Shown: positions 35,376-43,384 of the stretch, in pieces
Layout of the letters: each line of letters starts with the position of its first letter
Position numbering within the stretch: position 1 is the first letter of the stretch
Assembly: GCA_002634385.1 (NCBI GenBank)
Contig: NSJL01000003.1
Location: forward strand, 1 to 64,000
Reading direction: 5' to 3'
Source: Nitrospira sp.
GTDB taxonomy: Bacteria; Nitrospirota; Thermodesulfovibrionia; Thermodesulfovibrionales; Dissulfurispiraceae
Length of the DNA: 64,000 nt
Made by a program: the position numbers and the translations under genes
The notes under the pieces: generated by a model
What the model saw: the letters and a program-made list of their open reading frames with translations, nothing else
Told to the model about the DNA's origin: nothing
Databases searched by the model: none

Positions 35376-36502
35376 TCCCGGGACTCCCGTCGGTCCGTAA
35401 TCCGCCTGACCGCCTCTGCGAATTCCCCCGCTGCCCTGCCGATAGAGAACTCTTCAGCCTTCTTACGCGCCCTCTCCCCCATTGCCGCGCCGGCGTCGAG
35501 GGCGCGGTCGATCCGGCCGGCCCATTCGCGGGCATCGGACAGGGTGTCCGGAACGTATCCCTCCTGTCCCTCGCTGATGATTTCGGCGGCCCCGTTGTTC
35601 CGTGAGGTAACGACCGGGAGCCCCGACGCCATGGCCTCCAGGGTGGCGTTGCTGAAGGGATCGTACAGGGTAGGAAGGACAAAGAGGTCTGCGGCGGCGT
35701 ACAGGCCCTCTATCTCCTTGTATGGCCCGAGGAAAGTGACCTTTCCGGAGATGCCGAGCCCCTCCGCACGGGAACGGTACCTGTCCGTTTCCCCCTTGCC
35801 CGCGACAACGAGCCTGCTGTGCGGCTCTTTCAGCAGGGCGAAGGCCTCCAGAAGGGTTCCGAGGCCCTTCCTCCTGAACCCCGAGCCCACAAAGAGAAGT
35901 GCCCTCTCCCCGCTCCGCAGTCCGAGGCGCTCCCGCACCTCCCCGCGCCATTTGTCCCTGTTCGCCGGGGTGAAGCGCTCCAGGTCCACTCCATTATGAA
36001 TAACGGTTATTTTCTCCTCCCGGACCCCGTAATGCCTGATGATCTGCTCCTTCACCATACCCGAATTGGCGATGATAAGGCGGGTAGTCGAAAAGAGCTC
36101 CCGTTCGAGGGAAAGGAGAAGGCGGTGTAAGGGGTTGATCGAAAAGGATATTTTTTTATAGAGCGGTTCCGTCCGCTTCCTGAGGGCGAGCCACTCCGCA
36201 TGGCACCCCTCCCCCGCCCGGTAGATGTCCTGGCAGGTCGTCCGCTCGAAACTGACGCTGCAGGAGGCGCGCAGCTCCTTCAGGAGCGCGCAGGCGTTCC
36301 TGTTGAAGGTGGCGGTGGAGAGAAAGGAGCCTGCATTCACCACGGGCACCCGGTGGAACCGTATGCCCTCCGTAGGAACCCACGCATGGGAGAGCACATT
36401 GATCTCGAACTCCCCCTTCAGCCTGTCCATCAGAGTGCGCATATAATTCTCGGCACCCCCATGGGGGGAAAAGCGTTTTTTTATGAAAAAGAGCCGTTTC
36501 AT
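35372..36502 (-). CDS. Glycosyltransferase family 4 (WaaG-like)
   Basis: 376 residues from ATG 36502. GT-B fold; MKRLFFIKKRFSPHGGAENY at the start and TVIHNGVDLERF, LFVGSGFRRKGL, PTLYDPFSNATLEAMASGLP (E-x7-E) later. ERTTCQDIYRAGEGCHAEWL is characteristic of WaaG, the LPS glucosyltransferase I. It is the first gene of the seven-gene LPS run. A TATAAT on the minus strand at 36528-36533 lies 26 bases upstream. A longer frame to 36589 would contain that -10 and was rejected. Confidence 0.88.
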   Translation of the reverse strand: MKRLFFIKKRFSPHGGAENYMRTLMDRLKGEFEINVLSHAWVPTEGIRFHRVPVVNAGSFLSTATFNRNACALLKELRASCSVSFERTTCQDIYRAGEGCHAEWLALRKRTEPLYKKISFSINPLHRLLLSLERELFSTTRLIIANSGMVKEQIIRHYGVREEKITVIHNGVDLERFTPANRDKWRGEVRERLGLRSGERALLFVGSGFRRKGLGTLLEAFALLKEPHSRLVVAGKGETDRYRSRAEGLGISGKVTFLGPYKEIEGLYAAADLFVLPTLYDPFSNATLEAMASGLPVVTSRNNGAAEIISEGQEGYVPDTLSDAREWAGRIDRALDAGAAMGERARKKAEEFSIGRAAGEFAEAVRRITDRRESRE

Positions 36503-36527
36503 GGAATGTTTTATTTTTTTGCTTTTT

Positions 36528-36533
36528 ATTATA
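36528..36533 (-). promoter_or_regulatory. -10 element of the LPS gene cluster
   Basis: ATTATA on the plus strand, TATAAT on the minus strand, 26 bases before the WaaG-like start, in a divergent AT-rich region (36503-36603). A matching -35 is not clear. Confidence 0.45.
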
Positions 36534-36603
36534 TCATTAGTTCTATGTGGGGAATGAAGAAGGCAGCCCGGACTGCATTCCCTATCCATGAGAGGGAGGG
36601 TAC

Positions 36604-37914
36604 ATGATAGAAGATTTCGTTGCAGGCAGGAAGAAGATAGCGGTAGTGGGCATGGGCTATGTGGGTCTCCCCCTGTGTATCAGCATGGGAAAGGTTTTCG
36701 CGGGGGTTATCGGCTTCGATATCAGCACGGTCAGGATACAGGAGCTGCAGTCGGGCCATGACAGGACCCTCGAAGTCTCCCCGAAGGATGTTGCAGAGGC
36801 ATCGGTCCTGTTCACCACGGATCCTGCGGCGCTGAAAGAAGCGAGTATCATCATCGTTGCGGTCCCCACCCCGATCAACTCCCATAAGATCCCCGACCTG
36901 AAACCGCTGCAATCCGCCTCCGAGATAGTGGGGAGGAACCTGAGCAGGGGGGCGGTGGTCGTTTATGAGTCGACGGTGTACCCGGGGGTTACGGAGGATA
37001 TCTGCGGACCCCTTATCGAGAAGCACTCCGGACTGAAGGCGGGAAAGGACTTCGCCCTCGGCTATTCCCCGGAGAGGATCAACCCGGGGGACAAGGTGCA
37101 CACCGTGGAGAATATCGTGAAAGTCGTTTCGGCCCAGGACAGTGCGACCACGGAGCTCCTGGCGGCGCTTTACGGGAAGATCATCAAGGCGGGGATCTAC
37201 AAGGCCCACGACATCAAGACCGCGGAATCCGCCAAGGTCATCGAGAATATCCAGAGGGACCTGAATATAGCGCTGATCAACGAGCTGTCCATCATTTTCC
37301 ACCGTCTGGGGGTCGACACCATGAAGGTGCTCGAAGCGGCCGGGACAAAGTGGAATTTTCTGCCTTTCCGGCCCGGTCTCGTGGGCGGGCACTGCATCGG
37401 CGTGGACCCGTACTATCTCACCTTCAAGGCCCAGGAGGTGGGCTACCACCCCGAAGTGATCCTCGCCGGCAGGAGGATCAACGACTATATGGGGAAATAT
37501 ATTGCGGAACAGACTATAAAAGAGATGATAAAGGCGGGTACCGCCGTCAAGGGAAGCCGGGTCCTGATCCTGGGCTTCACCTTCAAGGAGAATGTAAAGG
37601 ACGTGCGCAATACGCGGGTGGTCGATATCTGCCATGAGCTCAGGGAGTATGGGGTCAATCCCTTCATTCATGACCCCGAGGCGGAACGGGAGGAGGTCAG
37701 GGAAGAGTACGGCATCGAGCTGATCGGGAATCTCCATGAGTTCTGCCCTTACAGCGGCATCATCGCCGCGGTGAAGCACGACAAGTTCAGCGGGATCACG
37801 CCGGCATACCTCCGCTCCCTGTGCGGGAATGCCCCCGTCCTCATCGATGTCAAGGGGTGCTTCGATGGAAAGGAGTGCGGGGCCTCCGGCTTCGGACGGT
37901 ACTGGAGGCTGTAG
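36604..37914 (+). CDS. Nucleotide-sugar dehydrogenase (UDP-GlcNAc/GalNAc 6-dehydrogenase type)
   Basis: 436 residues. It oxidises a UDP-sugar C6 alcohol to the acid with two NAD+. Rossmann motif IAVVGMGYVGLPL (about 11-23), VPTPI, YESTVYPGVTED, ERINPGDK, and the catalytic-Cys motif GGHCIGVDPYYLTF. The C-terminal domain is LILGFTFKENVKDVRNT. These features place it with WbpA/TviB/WbpO-type enzymes for O-antigen or capsule precursors. GAGAGGGAGGG precedes ATG. It is divergent from the LPS cluster, and functionally linked. Confidence 0.93.
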   Translation: MIEDFVAGRKKIAVVGMGYVGLPLCISMGKVFAGVIGFDISTVRIQELQSGHDRTLEVSPKDVAEASVLFTTDPAALKEASIIIVAVPTPINSHKIPDLKPLQSASEIVGRNLSRGAVVVYESTVYPGVTEDICGPLIEKHSGLKAGKDFALGYSPERINPGDKVHTVENIVKVVSAQDSATTELLAALYGKIIKAGIYKAHDIKTAESAKVIENIQRDLNIALINELSIIFHRLGVDTMKVLEAAGTKWNFLPFRPGLVGGHCIGVDPYYLTFKAQEVGYHPEVILAGRRINDYMGKYIAEQTIKEMIKAGTAVKGSRVLILGFTFKENVKDVRNTRVVDICHELREYGVNPFIHDPEAEREEVREEYGIELIGNLHEFCPYSGIIAAVKHDKFSGITPAYLRSLCGNAPVLIDVKGCFDGKECGASGFGRYWRL

Positions 37915-37920
37915 TTCCGC

Positions 37921-37967
37921 TGGAATTCCGGGAAGCCTCTCTGCAATGGACTTTTCCCGGAATTCCA
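37921..37967. terminator. Long palindrome between convergent genes
   Basis: TGGAATTCCGGGAA (37921-37934) pairs perfectly with TTCCCGGAATTCCA (37954-37967), loop 19 bases. There is no T-run on the plus side. It lies between the dehydrogenase stop and the convergent MTH865-like gene stop, so it may terminate both, but factor-independent activity is uncertain. Confidence 0.55.
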
Positions 37968-37979
37968 CCGGACGGGTTG

Positions 37980-38219
37980 TTACAAGTTTGCCCTGCTGAC
38001 AATCGTCTCCGCTACCTCCTCCGCGCTCTTGAAAGGGAAATCCCCGGGAACGAGGAGACCTCCTGCCTGGCCTGCGGTCACTTCGATCCCCTCCGCCCGG
38101 CAGGTTGTGTTTGCGCCGTCCGGAAAAGCCGCCAACAATGCTTCGGGAGAGCCTATAGGGAAGGTCGCCCCCTGCAAAGCCCCGATGATCTGACCCCTGA
38201 TCGTCTCACGAACCGACAT
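37980..38219 (-). CDS. MTH865-family protein
   Basis: 79 residues from ATG 38219, with AGGAGG shortly before. The sequence (MSVRETIRGQIIGALQGA, FPIGSPEALLAAFP, FPFKSAEEVAETIVSRANL) matches the MTH865 family, a small EF-hand-like helical fold first studied in a methanogen. Function is unknown. The 5' region carries an 8-bp-stem hairpin (38242-38261) and a perfect 14-bp palindrome (38306-38319). A longer frame to 38312 covers the hairpin and was rejected. Confidence 0.82.
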   Translation of the reverse strand: MSVRETIRGQIIGALQGATFPIGSPEALLAAFPDGANTTCRAEGIEVTAGQAGGLLVPGDFPFKSAEEVAETIVSRANL

Positions 38220-38241
38220 ACTGCACCTCCTCCGATTTCTT

Positions 38242-38261
38242 GCGGGAACGGATGTTCCCGC
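38242..38261. other. Hairpin in the leader of the MTH865-like gene
   Basis: GCGGGAAC-GGAT-GTTCCCGC, a perfect 8-bp stem with a 4-base loop, 22 bases upstream of the start codon. It could modulate translation or act as an operator. Confidence 0.5.
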
Positions 38262-38305
38262 CGATTCCATACCTTTACTGTATCCCTTGCGGAAGTGCTT
38301 CTTCA

Positions 38306-38319
38306 GTAACAATTGTTAC
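38306..38319. promoter_or_regulatory. Perfect 14-bp palindrome, candidate operator
   Basis: GTAACAATTGTTAC, about 87 bases upstream of the MTH865-like start. The symmetric AT core is typical of a dimeric repressor or activator site. No regulator gene is adjacent. Confidence 0.45.
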
Positions 38320-38460
38320 AGGAGAGCGGAATGCAATATTTCCCTTCTTAAATCAGGGACATAATACCAATTTCCAGGCGAGCAGCAGAAGATAGTTTGA
38401 CTATACACCCTAAAATTTATGCCGAAAGGCGTAGAAACTCGATGCGCCCTCTCTGCTAAT

Positions 38461-39268
38461 GCGCTCTCTGTCGGGGGAGGGAGGGGCAGGGGGATTCGAT
38501 GTCCTTGCAATGCGACAGGATCACCGTATTCCCTCGCGGATAGTTGATTCTGATGCTCGTATCCTCCGGGTAGGCTCTCCTCTGACCTCTCCTCTCCGTG
38601 TCAGGGAGTCAAGGAGTCCTTCGCTCCCCGACCTCTTGTTCTGCCTCTCTACCGCTCACTCCGTTACCACAGCGCAAACTCGCTTCCGCTCAAATATGCA
38701 CTGTGGTGGCCACTCCGTTTCACGAAGAGAGGAGACGAACAAGAGCTAAGGTCCGCTCAGAACTCCCCTCCTCCCCTCTCTGAGAGAGGGAGCACTCACC
38801 CCCTGTCCCCTGGTTTATTCTTGTCAAGGACTCCCCTCTTCTTCATCATGCATGCCCATCAAACATGCATTCCTTTTGGGAGAGAGAGAAAGAGGGGGTC
38901 CCTCTCCCCTCTCTTTTCTTCTGCCGTCATCCCGGCGGATCCTCTGAGCCGGGATCCAGTCCCTTTCCGAAAGACTCCGGTTCAGAGACTCTGGACCCCG
39001 GCTTTCGCCGGGGTGACGGCTTTGAGGGATTCTGACTCTCTCCGGGGTGACGGAGTAGAGGGGCTCCGGCTGTCTCCCTGAGTGACAGATTCTGAAAGGG
39101 AGTGTGACGAGGGCAGGGGGGTATCCTCTTCTCTGTAGCGAGTGTCTGGAATAGCAGAGGGGGCCGGACACCCTCCCCTTTCTCCCCTCCCCTCAAGGGA
39201 GGGGAATGAGAGGGTCCCCTGAGAACAGGGAGGAATTCACTCGCAAAGAAAGAGGGTGCCCCCTTGCC
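38461..39268. repeat. Long dispersed repeat, copy C
   Basis: About 808 bp, almost identical to copy D and overlapping in content with copies A and B, same orientation. It includes the 113-bp fold-back core (38633-38745) and a 92-bp version of the multi-hairpin element (38926-39017), which has a 15-base insertion relative to the 77-bp form. Its right end abuts a truncated beta-barrel gene. No protein frame is conserved among copies. Confidence 0.9.
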
Positions 39269-39269
39269 C

Positions 39270-39579
39270 CATACCTAATGCCGGGGCGGGCTTTGAACAG
39301 TGGGGAAAGGTGAGGACCGGGGGAAGGCTGAAGTTCTTTTATTGGGAAGCAGGGGCGGGGCTCGAAGTGAACAAAGCCTACCTGCGGGCCGGAGTGACAA
39401 AGCCCTTCACGGTGAGCGCCCAGAACGGCTTCGATCCGAAATCACGATACGGTTTTTCTGCCAAAGGCGGAATAAGGGTGCATCCGGTCCTTATCGACTT
39501 GTTCTACCGGTATGCCGGATTTCAGCACCCGGACCCCAAGATGACCCAGAGCGGGTTGTTTGTCGGATACCGTTTCTGA
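39270..39579 (+). pseudogene. C-terminal fragment of an outer-membrane beta-barrel protein
   Basis: About 100 codons ending in GLFVGYRF, a beta-signal with the terminal Phe typical of outer-membrane barrels. The visible strands alternate (GGRLKFFYWEAGAGLEV, KAYLRAGVTKPFTV, YGFSAKGGIRVH, LIDLFYRYAGFQH). It has no signal peptide and no start of its own; protein-like sequence begins exactly where repeat copy C ends. The original family is not identified. It probably lost its 5' part when the repeat arrived or recombined. Confidence 0.7.
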
Positions 39580-39594
39580 CGGGCGCGGCGGGGC

Positions 39595-40578
39595 TTATCC
39601 GCCGATTTTCGACATGCGCTTCAGGTGGGTGAAGCTCTTTTCGTAGTTTATGGAGTGACCTTCCGGCTTCACCTCCACCGCCAGGCGCAGGAGTCTTTCG
39701 ACCTCACTGTCGGGGGTATCGCTGCGCAGGGCCGGTTTCAGGTCAATCTCCGTCTCCGAGAAAAGGCAGGGCCGGAGCTTGCCGTCAGAGGTGATCCGCA
39801 GCCGGTTGCAGGAACCGCAGAAGTGGTGGGTGATGGGGCTGATGAACCCGATGACCCCCGGCGCGTTCTCGAACCGGAAATAACGTGCCGGGCCGGACTT
39901 CCTGAGCTTGAGGGGAATGAGGGGGGCAATCGCATCAACCCTCCTCCTGATCTCCTCCGTGGAGATGTACTTCTCATGGCTCCAGATCTCCTGGGCGCCG
40001 ATGGGCATGAATTCGATGAAACGCACGTCGTAGTCTTTTTTCAGCGTCAGCCGCGCGAAATCCTCGATCTCATCGTCATTGAACCCCCGTATCGGGACCA
40101 TATTGAGCTTGATCGGAAGGATTCCCGCTTTTTCCGCCTCTTCAATCCCTGAAAGGACCTCCCCGATATCGCCTCCCCGGGTTATTTCCCGGTACCGTTC
40201 GGGCCGGAGGGAGTCGAGGCTTACATTGACTCTCTTCAGGCCGGCTGCCGCAAGGGGACGGGCAAGCTTCTTCAGGAGGAGGCCGTTGGTGGTGAGGCTG
40301 ATGTCTTCGATACCCTCGATGGCGCTGATGGCGGCAACGAGGTGGGGGAGGTCTTTCCGGGTGAGGGGCTCGCCGCCGGTGAGCCGGACCTTCCTGACGC
40401 CGAGGTCCGCGGCGACCCGGACGATCCTGATGATCTCCTCATAGCGCAGAATGTCCTTGTGCTGGATGAGCTTTACGCCCTCCGACGGCATGCAGTAAAT
40501 GCAGCGGAGATTGCACCGGTCGGTAATGGAGATGCGCAGGTAATCGATGACCCGTTCGTATTTATCCTGTATCGGCAC
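39595..40578 (-). CDS. moaA: GTP 3',8-cyclase MoaA
   Basis: 327 residues, radical-SAM enzyme of molybdenum cofactor synthesis. N-terminal cluster CNLRCIYCMP, the SAM/GGEP motif (RLTGGEPLTRKDL), the C-terminal cluster CGSCNRLRITSDGKLRPC and the conserved terminal Gly-Gly (KIGG). It lies 17 bases after cpoB. Moco would serve the molybdopterin-type subunit at 46681-49134 if that subunit still binds it, and other enzymes elsewhere. Confidence 0.96.
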   Translation of the reverse strand: MPIQDKYERVIDYLRISITDRCNLRCIYCMPSEGVKLIQHKDILRYEEIIRIVRVAADLGVRKVRLTGGEPLTRKDLPHLVAAISAIEGIEDISLTTNGLLLKKLARPLAAAGLKRVNVSLDSLRPERYREITRGGDIGEVLSGIEEAEKAGILPIKLNMVPIRGFNDDEIEDFARLTLKKDYDVRFIEFMPIGAQEIWSHEKYISTEEIRRRVDAIAPLIPLKLRKSGPARYFRFENAPGVIGFISPITHHFCGSCNRLRITSDGKLRPCLFSETEIDLKPALRSDTPDSEVERLLRLAVEVKPEGHSINYEKSFTHLKRMSKIGG

Positions 40579-40595
40579 TGCGCCTCTCCCTCCCG

Positions 40596-41645
40596 CTATC
40601 GCTTCTTCGTCTTGCTCTTGCTGCTGCTCTTGCTGCCGCTTTTGGTAGTCCCGTTGTTCTTCGCAAGGATCTCCGCTATCTTTTTCTCGGCCAGTTCCGC
40701 TTCGGCGGACTGCGGGTACTTCTCGATGAGCCTCTCGAGGATTACCTTGCCCGTCTTCCGGTCCCCCAGCTCCACGAAGGAATAGGCCTGCTTGAGCATC
40801 GCACCCCTCGTTTTCTCGTGGTCATGATACCTTTTCAGGAAGTTCTCGTAGGCGAGAATGGCGTCCTCGAACTTCCTCTCCCCGTAATAGGATTCCCCCA
40901 CCCAGAAATAAGCGTTGGGAACCAGGGTGTGCTTGGGGAATTCTTTGACGAACCGTTCGAATTTCTGCCGCGCCTCGGCGTAGTGCTTCTCTTTCATATC
41001 GATCTGCGCATCATCGTAGATGCGCTGCGGATCGTTGGCGGCGGATTCCGTCTCCTTTTTCGGGGGCTGCTGCAGGAGAGCCGGATCCTGTGTCTGCCCC
41101 TGTGCCGGCTCCTGGACCGGAGGGAAGGCCGGGGGCGCTTCCGGCGCCTTTGCCGCGGCCTTGACTGCTTCCACTTGTTCGGTAAGCAGCGCCAGCTTTG
41201 CCTTCATGTCTTTGATCTCGCCCTCAAGAGCGGCCATCCGTGCCTGCTGGAGCTCCCTCTCTGAAAGGAGGTCCTTCACGGACTTATCCATGAAATACTT
41301 GCTCTCGTCAAAGCGGCCCCGCAGGACCTGGATCTCCTTCGAGAGCTCTCCCATCTGGGTGAGAAGGGAGGACTGGCTCTCCCTTATTGCGCCGAACCCC
41401 TGCTCCCGCAGGACCGAGAGGTCCTTGGAGACGTCCGAGAAGTTCGCCTTTATCTGCTCGATCTCCTTCTTCTGGTTCAGCATCTCCACCTGTACGCCGG
41501 TGAGATTGCTCTTCAGGGGGTCGAGATCGGAGGAGGTGGCGCAGCCCGCCAGAAAGGCGAGGAGCAGAAAGCACGGCAGAAAGAACCCCCGTGCTCCTGC
41601 TCCCCGGCCTGTCCCTCTCCTTTTACGGGTGCTGCACGCTGCCAT
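40596..41645 (-). CDS. cpoB: Tol-Pal system protein CpoB/YbgF
   Basis: About 349 residues. Signal/lipobox FLLAFLAGC makes it a likely lipoprotein, unlike E. coli CpoB. A long coiled coil covers about 45-165, then a Pro/Gln-rich linker and TPR units at about 205-330 (YAEARQKFERFVKEFPKHTL). CpoB coordinates peptidoglycan synthesis with outer-membrane constriction. The pal stop TAG overlaps a GTG (41648) followed by ATG 41645; either could start. The C-terminal tail is Ser/Lys-rich. Confidence 0.88.
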   Translation of the reverse strand: MAACSTRKRRGTGRGAGARGFFLPCFLLLAFLAGCATSSDLDPLKSNLTGVQVEMLNQKKEIEQIKANFSDVSKDLSVLREQGFGAIRESQSSLLTQMGELSKEIQVLRGRFDESKYFMDKSVKDLLSERELQQARMAALEGEIKDMKAKLALLTEQVEAVKAAAKAPEAPPAFPPVQEPAQGQTQDPALLQQPPKKETESAANDPQRIYDDAQIDMKEKHYAEARQKFERFVKEFPKHTLVPNAYFWVGESYYGERKFEDAILAYENFLKRYHDHEKTRGAMLKQAYSFVELGDRKTGKVILERLIEKYPQSAEAELAEKKIAEILAKNNGTTKSGSKSSSKSKTKKR

Positions 41646-41647
41646 CA

Positions 41648-42223
41648 CTACCGGCGCTCCTCTGCGAGCACGAAATGGGCCCTTCTGTTCTTAGCCCAGC
41701 ACTCTTCGGTGCTCTCTTTGCAGACCGGCTTTTCTTCCCCGTAGCTGACGGTTTCGATCCTGTTCGAGGGGATGCCGAGGGAGACCAGGTATTCCTTTGC
41801 GGCATTGGCTCTCTTGTCCCCAAGGGCGAGGTTGTATTCGTCGGTACCCCTGTCGTCGCAATGGCCCTCTACGACGACCTTCGTGTTCTTGTTTTTCGAA
41901 AGGAAGGCTGCGAGATCTTTCAGAACGGGCTGTGCATCGTCCTTTATATCGTACTTGTCGTAATCGAAATAGACATCCTGGATTGTCACCGGGATCTCCG
42001 CCATCGGAGCCGCTGTCTTGTCCTCCGTCGCCTTCGCCGGGGGAGTCGTGTCCTGCACGGCCTCTTTTTGCCGGGGCGGCTTCGCGGTTTCCGCGGGAGC
42101 TTTGGCTTCCGGCGCTGTAGGGGGCTGCTCGGGAGTCGTTACCACCTGCTTCTTGGCGCATCCGGCTATGAGGAAGAGCCCGGCAACGAGCAACACGCTC
42201 ATCACTGAAAAGATACGTTTCAT
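41648..42223 (-). CDS. pal: Peptidoglycan-associated lipoprotein Pal
   Basis: 191 residues from ATG 42223 behind AAGGAGG. Signal peptide with lipobox LFLIAGC, then a Pro/Ala/Lys linker, then an OmpA-C domain (VYFDYDKYDI, EGHCDDRGTDEYNLALGDKRA, VSYGEEKP) that binds peptidoglycan. It tethers the outer membrane to the wall, with CpoB encoded next. tolQRAB are not in the window. The frame continues open far upstream across other genes; only the lipoprotein start makes sense. Confidence 0.95.
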   Translation of the reverse strand: MKRIFSVMSVLLVAGLFLIAGCAKKQVVTTPEQPPTAPEAKAPAETAKPPRQKEAVQDTTPPAKATEDKTAAPMAEIPVTIQDVYFDYDKYDIKDDAQPVLKDLAAFLSKNKNTKVVVEGHCDDRGTDEYNLALGDKRANAAKEYLVSLGIPSNRIETVSYGEEKPVCKESTEECWAKNRRAHFVLAEERR

Positions 42224-42272
42224 CTGATCCTCCTTATGTAAAGAGTGGGTATCCTGCGTAAGTTTCATAGCT

Positions 42273-42301
42273 AATTTAACAAATATCGCCCGTCTATGCA
42301 A
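42273..42301 (-). promoter_or_regulatory. Sigma-70 promoter for pal-cpoB-moaA
   Basis: On the minus strand TTGCAT, a 17-base spacer, then TAAATT, about 50 bases upstream of the pal start. It supports pal as first gene of pal-cpoB-moaA. Confidence 0.5.
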
Positions 42302-42393
42302 CCATGTGCCCGGGATGTTTCTATCATGCAACAGGTGCAAAAGAGGGGTGTATTCCGGCGCAAGAGGGTGTCGGGGAAAAATATACAGTTTCC

Positions 42394-42415
42394 TTCCGGT
42401 ATTCTTTTGCCGGAA
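42394..42415. promoter_or_regulatory. Candidate activator site upstream of the sigma-54 promoter
   Basis: TTCCGG-N10-CCGGAA inverted repeat about 110 bases before the -24 element, with further TTCCGG or CCGGAA half-sites near 42352, 42439 and 42479. Sigma-54 promoters need an upstream-bound activator, so position fits. The regulator is unknown. Confidence 0.4.
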
Positions 42416-42522
42416 TTTCAACGGGGTCGGGAGAGTGCCTTCCGGGATGACTGTATAAAAAGGATATACACTTTTCCCCCCGGAAATGTGTAAACTAGTA
42501 GGAATGCGTCTTTTTTTCTCCC

Positions 42523-42539
42523 TGGCACTCTTCTTGCTA
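42523..42539 (+). promoter_or_regulatory. Sigma-54 promoter of the NADH-oxidoreductase locus
   Basis: TGGCAC-N5-TTGCTA, a full match to the -24/-12 consensus. The predicted transcript start is near 42550, about 58 bases before ATG 42608. A second site of identical -24 and -12 sequence is at 52057-52073. Confidence 0.85.
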
Positions 42540-42607
42540 AATTCACTTCTGCGGGAGCGCAGGCTCCCTGAAGCTCCGTAACCATTTTCGCTGTGAAGGG
42601 GGAAAAC

Positions 42608-43372
42608 ATGGATAAGCAAAAGATATTGGTGGTAGACGACGATCCCGTCATCGGGCTCAGTTGCAAGAGGATACTGGGCGGGGAGGGATTCACGGTTTTC
42701 ACCGTGGAGGATGGCGAAAGTGCCGCAAAGAAGATAGCACAGGAAGAATTCGATCTGGTCATTACCGATATACGGCTTCCCGATGTCTACGGGCTTTCCG
42801 TTATCCAGGAAGCAAAGGCGGTGCAGCCCAGGGCCGATGTGGTGGTTATCACCGGGTACCCGTCGCTGGAGGATGCGAAAGAGTCCATACGGCTCGGTGC
42901 CTTTGAATATCTGGAAAAGCCCTTTACCCCCGATTTCATGCTGAATGTGGCCCGCAGGGTGTTCGACAAGAGGGGCTGGATTCTGAAAAAGGCGTATATC
43001 GACCAGTTCAAGGAGTATATTGTCCCCGCTTCCGATATGGACAACTTCACCGTCTACTACAAGGACGGGGCCTGGGCGCGGCCGCTGAAGGACGGCGCCT
43101 GGGAGCTGGGGGTGGATGTACGGCACTTCCTGGTGAGCGGGCAGCTCCTGTATGTGGATATCATGAGGGATCTCAAGGCCCTCGTTACCGGGGAGCCCTT
43201 TGCGAAGCTGCTTTCCGGGGACGGAAACATCTATGAGGTGAAAGCGCCCATGACGGGCGTGTTGAAAGAGGTAAACGATCATGCCAACGACGCCATCTGT
43301 TCCCTGGTGAAGGACCATCTCTGCGAGGGGTGGTTCCTGTGGCTGGCACGGATCAATCCGATAAAGGGATAA
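42608..43372 (+). CDS. Receiver domain fused to a GcvH-like domain
   Basis: 254 residues. Residues 4-118 are a complete receiver (acid cluster VVDDDP, phosphoacceptor Asp54, Thr82, Lys104). Residues about 145-250 resemble the glycine-cleavage H protein/lipoyl fold: WELGVDVRHFLVSGQLLYVD, GEPFAKLLSG, VKAPMTGVLKEVND and a CEGWFLWLARI end like the H-protein YGEGWL. The place of the lipoylated Lys is not clearly conserved, so it may be a structural or protein-binding version. No DNA-binding domain is present. It is the first gene after the sigma-54 promoter, 12 bases before the receiver-NuoE gene. Start ATG 42608 behind AAGGGGG. Confidence 0.82.
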   Translation: MDKQKILVVDDDPVIGLSCKRILGGEGFTVFTVEDGESAAKKIAQEEFDLVITDIRLPDVYGLSVIQEAKAVQPRADVVVITGYPSLEDAKESIRLGAFEYLEKPFTPDFMLNVARRVFDKRGWILKKAYIDQFKEYIVPASDMDNFTVYYKDGAWARPLKDGAWELGVDVRHFLVSGQLLYVDIMRDLKALVTGEPFAKLLSGDGNIYEVKAPMTGVLKEVNDHANDAICSLVKDHLCEGWFLWLARINPIKG

Positions 43373-43384
43373 GGAGGATACAGG

